Source of the DNA: Agrobacterium tumefaciens
Lineage (GTDB): Bacteria > Pseudomonadota > Alphaproteobacteria > Rhizobiales > Rhizobiaceae
Direction: 5' to 3'
DNA: 64,000 nt
Assembly: GCF_000834635.1 (NCBI RefSeq)
Contig: NZ_JXQV01000002.1
Location: forward strand, 175,323 to 239,322
Below the pieces are notes generated by a model. That model was not told where the DNA came from. It saw only the letters and a program-made list of their open reading frames with translations, and did not search any database. This document shows, piece by piece, positions 62,401 through 64,000 of the stretch. Numbering within the stretch: position 1 is the first letter of the stretch; each line of letters opens with the position of its first letter. The translations under genes were made by a program, and so were the position numbers.

Positions 62401-63695
62401 AGTTAGACCCCCAGATTTCCATGGAGAATAATCGGTATTTGTGAATAAACTTTCAATCTGTGAATATCATCGGCCATTGATGTGCAAAGAAACGTAACGA
62501 TGAACATCAGCATTCAAAAGTTTATATCGAAGCTCGGTCATACCTTCAAAAAGGCATCAACTGAGACTTTAAGACGTCAACCTGCGCGAAGGCTGTGAAG
62601 AATTTACTGGTGAGCAAGCCCTCCGTTTCAAGTTCGCCAATCACTAGAGTGGAAATTCGACTATTAAGACCTGATAGGTCAGTTTTCGGATGATGATTGT
62701 TTTAGTTTTTTATTTCGCTGTGATCCAAAAGGCTTGGGGAAATCGTTTACTTGCAGCTCTTTACGTCGGTCAAAGCGGATCCCAGCCAGTTAGAAAAAGG
62801 CCTCAAATCTTGAGGCGCTTCCAAAAACTTGGATGCCTCATTGAATTCTCCCTCTGCTCCCCCACAGGTATCATAGGTAGAAAATTACAGCTCAAAATGG
62901 CCTAATTTATTGAGGGTATGTCAGCCGGACTCTCATCCAATCTGGAGGAATTCTCAGTGGCGGGTCAGAACCGATGGAGGCCAATGTGAGTAAATGCGAA
63001 AACGTAACCCGGTTCTACTGATACGGGGAGCTGGTAAGACAAACCTACGAATTTCCGCAGTGCAGCAGCAACTGATTGGCCATCAGCACCGTTAGAGACT
63101 TCACCCACGCGTCATTGGAGGAAAGCACATGATGAGCATTCCCAGTATTGCATGCAGTCTATCATTTCTGTTTCTATCAGCATTCGTTATATTGGCATGA
63201 CTAATACGGTCAGCGGGTGTGCTAATAACAGACAGGCTGCGATCCGACGGCGCAGCTAAACCCAGGATCCGGGTGTTGAACATAGACTCGATATAGGAAC
63301 AAACTCGGGCGGAGAATTTCACCAACGAGCAGGCGACGAGAGCGAATAAGAAGCGCTGCAAATCACAGCGACCTTTATAATGCCTTGTCTTTAACTAAGA
63401 CCCAATCGTCAAATATTCTACGTACAGAGCAACGAGATCCATTCCAACCTCCATCGAAAACTGCGTTCTGACGCGACGAGCATGAGGGCGAAAATCACCG
63501 GCGCATGATCGGTGAAACTGGCCGGTGCCTTGACCGGCCTGCGTTGCCGTTGGGTTTACGATGCCTGTTGGAGGAAAGATCGATTAATCTCGTCCGAGCA
63601 TTAACAGCTACACCATATCTGACACCGGCTCCGAACGTGTGAATTGGACGATCGGCAAGTGCAGGTTTAGGCGAAGAGCAGGGATCAGACAGGCC
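62401..63695. other. Gene-poor region between two receptor genes, about 1.3 kb
   Basis: No convincing long gene. Leftward frame 63101-63361 (86 codons) and rightward frame 62690-62905 (71 codons, hydrophobic start) lack recognisable domains. GGCCGGT/ACCGGCC at 63520-63539 can form a 7-bp hairpin. A very short hydrophobic frame with a strong ribosome binding site is listed separately. Confidence 0.35.
63129..63200 (+). CDS. Possible 23-residue hydrophobic small protein
   Basis: TTGGAGGAAAGCAC precedes two ATGs opening a 23-residue peptide. Its middle (CSLSFLFLSAFVILA) would span a membrane. The ribosome binding site is among the best in the window, but the frame is short and has no known relative that I recognise. 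It could be a chance match, a leader peptide or a small membrane protein. Confidence 0.3.
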   Translation: MMSIPSIACSLSFLFLSAFVILA

Positions 63696-64000
63696 TCAGA
63701 ACTCTTCCCAACTTTCGGCGGCAGCTCCACCGCCTACTCGACCAGCAATCTTGCTGGGCATTTGCTTTGCTGGGGAGGGTACTGGTCTATGACCCGGGTT
63801 CGCCGTCTCAAACCTCCTGTTCGTTGTCTTGTCTCCTGGGTGCCTGGTGTCCACAGAATTGTGGCGACCTGCAACGCCACCCAATTTGAACCCTTCTATC
63901 AATCCCCTCAATCGTGTCGTCTCCTGGGCAAGTGTCGCGGCGGCCGCGTTGGTCTCCTCAACCATGGCGGCGTTTTGCTGCGTTACCTGGTCCATCTGAT
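63696..64000 (-). CDS. Methyl-accepting chemotaxis protein, C-terminal part (cut by window edge)
   Basis: The last 101 codons of a receptor: MDQVTQQNAAMVEETNAAAATLAQE is the end of the signalling hairpin and methylation helix. A linker of about 60 residues rich in Arg/Pro/Thr then ends ESWEEF. That WxxF tail is like the ETWEDF of the receptor at 4.9 kb and fits a CheR/CheB docking pentapeptide. The N-terminal sensor lies beyond the edge. Confidence 0.93.
   Translation of the reverse strand, partial: QMDQVTQQNAAMVEETNAAAATLAQETTRLRGLIEGFKLGGVAGRHNSVDTRHPGDKTTNRRFETANPGHRPVPSPAKQMPSKIAGRVGGGAAAESWEEF

Noticed and set aside
1..64000. Insertion sequence, integrase or CRISPR array
   Set aside because: I read for transposase DDE blocks, integrase motifs, terminal inverted repeats and regularly spaced repeats and found none. 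The mosaic look comes from gene remnants only.

Overview
The window looks like accessory DNA, perhaps a chromid or megaplasmid, from an alphaproteobacterium of the Rhizobiales, probably Rhizobiaceae-like. This rests on a NolR-like ArsR regulator, the style of the chemotaxis proteins, the number of ABC uptake systems, GlxA, AraC and LysR regulators, and the protein sequences themselves. I could not run searches, so the genus is open. I saw no rRNA, tRNA, CRISPR array, replication origin or intact transposase.

Layout, left to right. 0-7 kb: the start of a cut-off gene, a GlxA regulator divergent from an AraC regulator, and a leftward signalling operon (methyl-accepting chemotaxis protein, CheW, HD-GYP phosphodiesterase). 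7-15.4 kb: a leftward type I secretion cassette (large RTX metalloprotease-like protein, ABC exporter, membrane-fusion protein) bracketed by a direct repeat of about 260 bp. The right copy is the 3' end of an intact AraC gene. The left copy is a decayed piece of the same gene. 15.4-23.3 kb: a LacI-controlled operon for arabinofuranoside uptake and hydrolysis, followed by the broken N-terminus of a ribulokinase. 23.5-31.7 kb: a metallo-hydrolase, a cysteine hydrolase, a GlxA regulator, a NolR-like regulator, two CheY-like proteins, and an HxlR/NmrA pair, with long gene-poor gaps.

32.2-44 kb holds the most coherent metabolic block. One leftward operon encodes AccB, AccC, a second BCCP-like protein without a biotinylation lysine, the three 5-oxoprolinase subunits and an aminotransferase. 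A second encodes an SDR, a polar amino acid ABC transporter and an RraA-type aldolase. A LysR gene lies between them. Together they suggest import and breakdown of a pyroglutamate-like lactam or a hydroxylated relative (inference).

44.6-51.6 kb: an SDR, a glutathione S-transferase with an in-frame amber codon, and an RND efflux operon with its divergent TetR regulator and an operator-like palindrome. 52.2-53.8 kb: a HipBA-type toxin-antitoxin pair. 54.4-59.1 kb: a LysR regulator divergent from a GalD-type tautomerase and an SsuABC/TauABC-like transporter. 60-64 kb: two more chemotaxis receptors, the second running off the window.

Gene remnants are frequent. I found pieces of ParE, a PIN-domain toxin, TetR, FabF, ribulokinase and two AraC copies, plus the amber-interrupted GST. 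Most are missing from a plain ATG-to-stop reading. The region appears to have gained genes and is now losing them.
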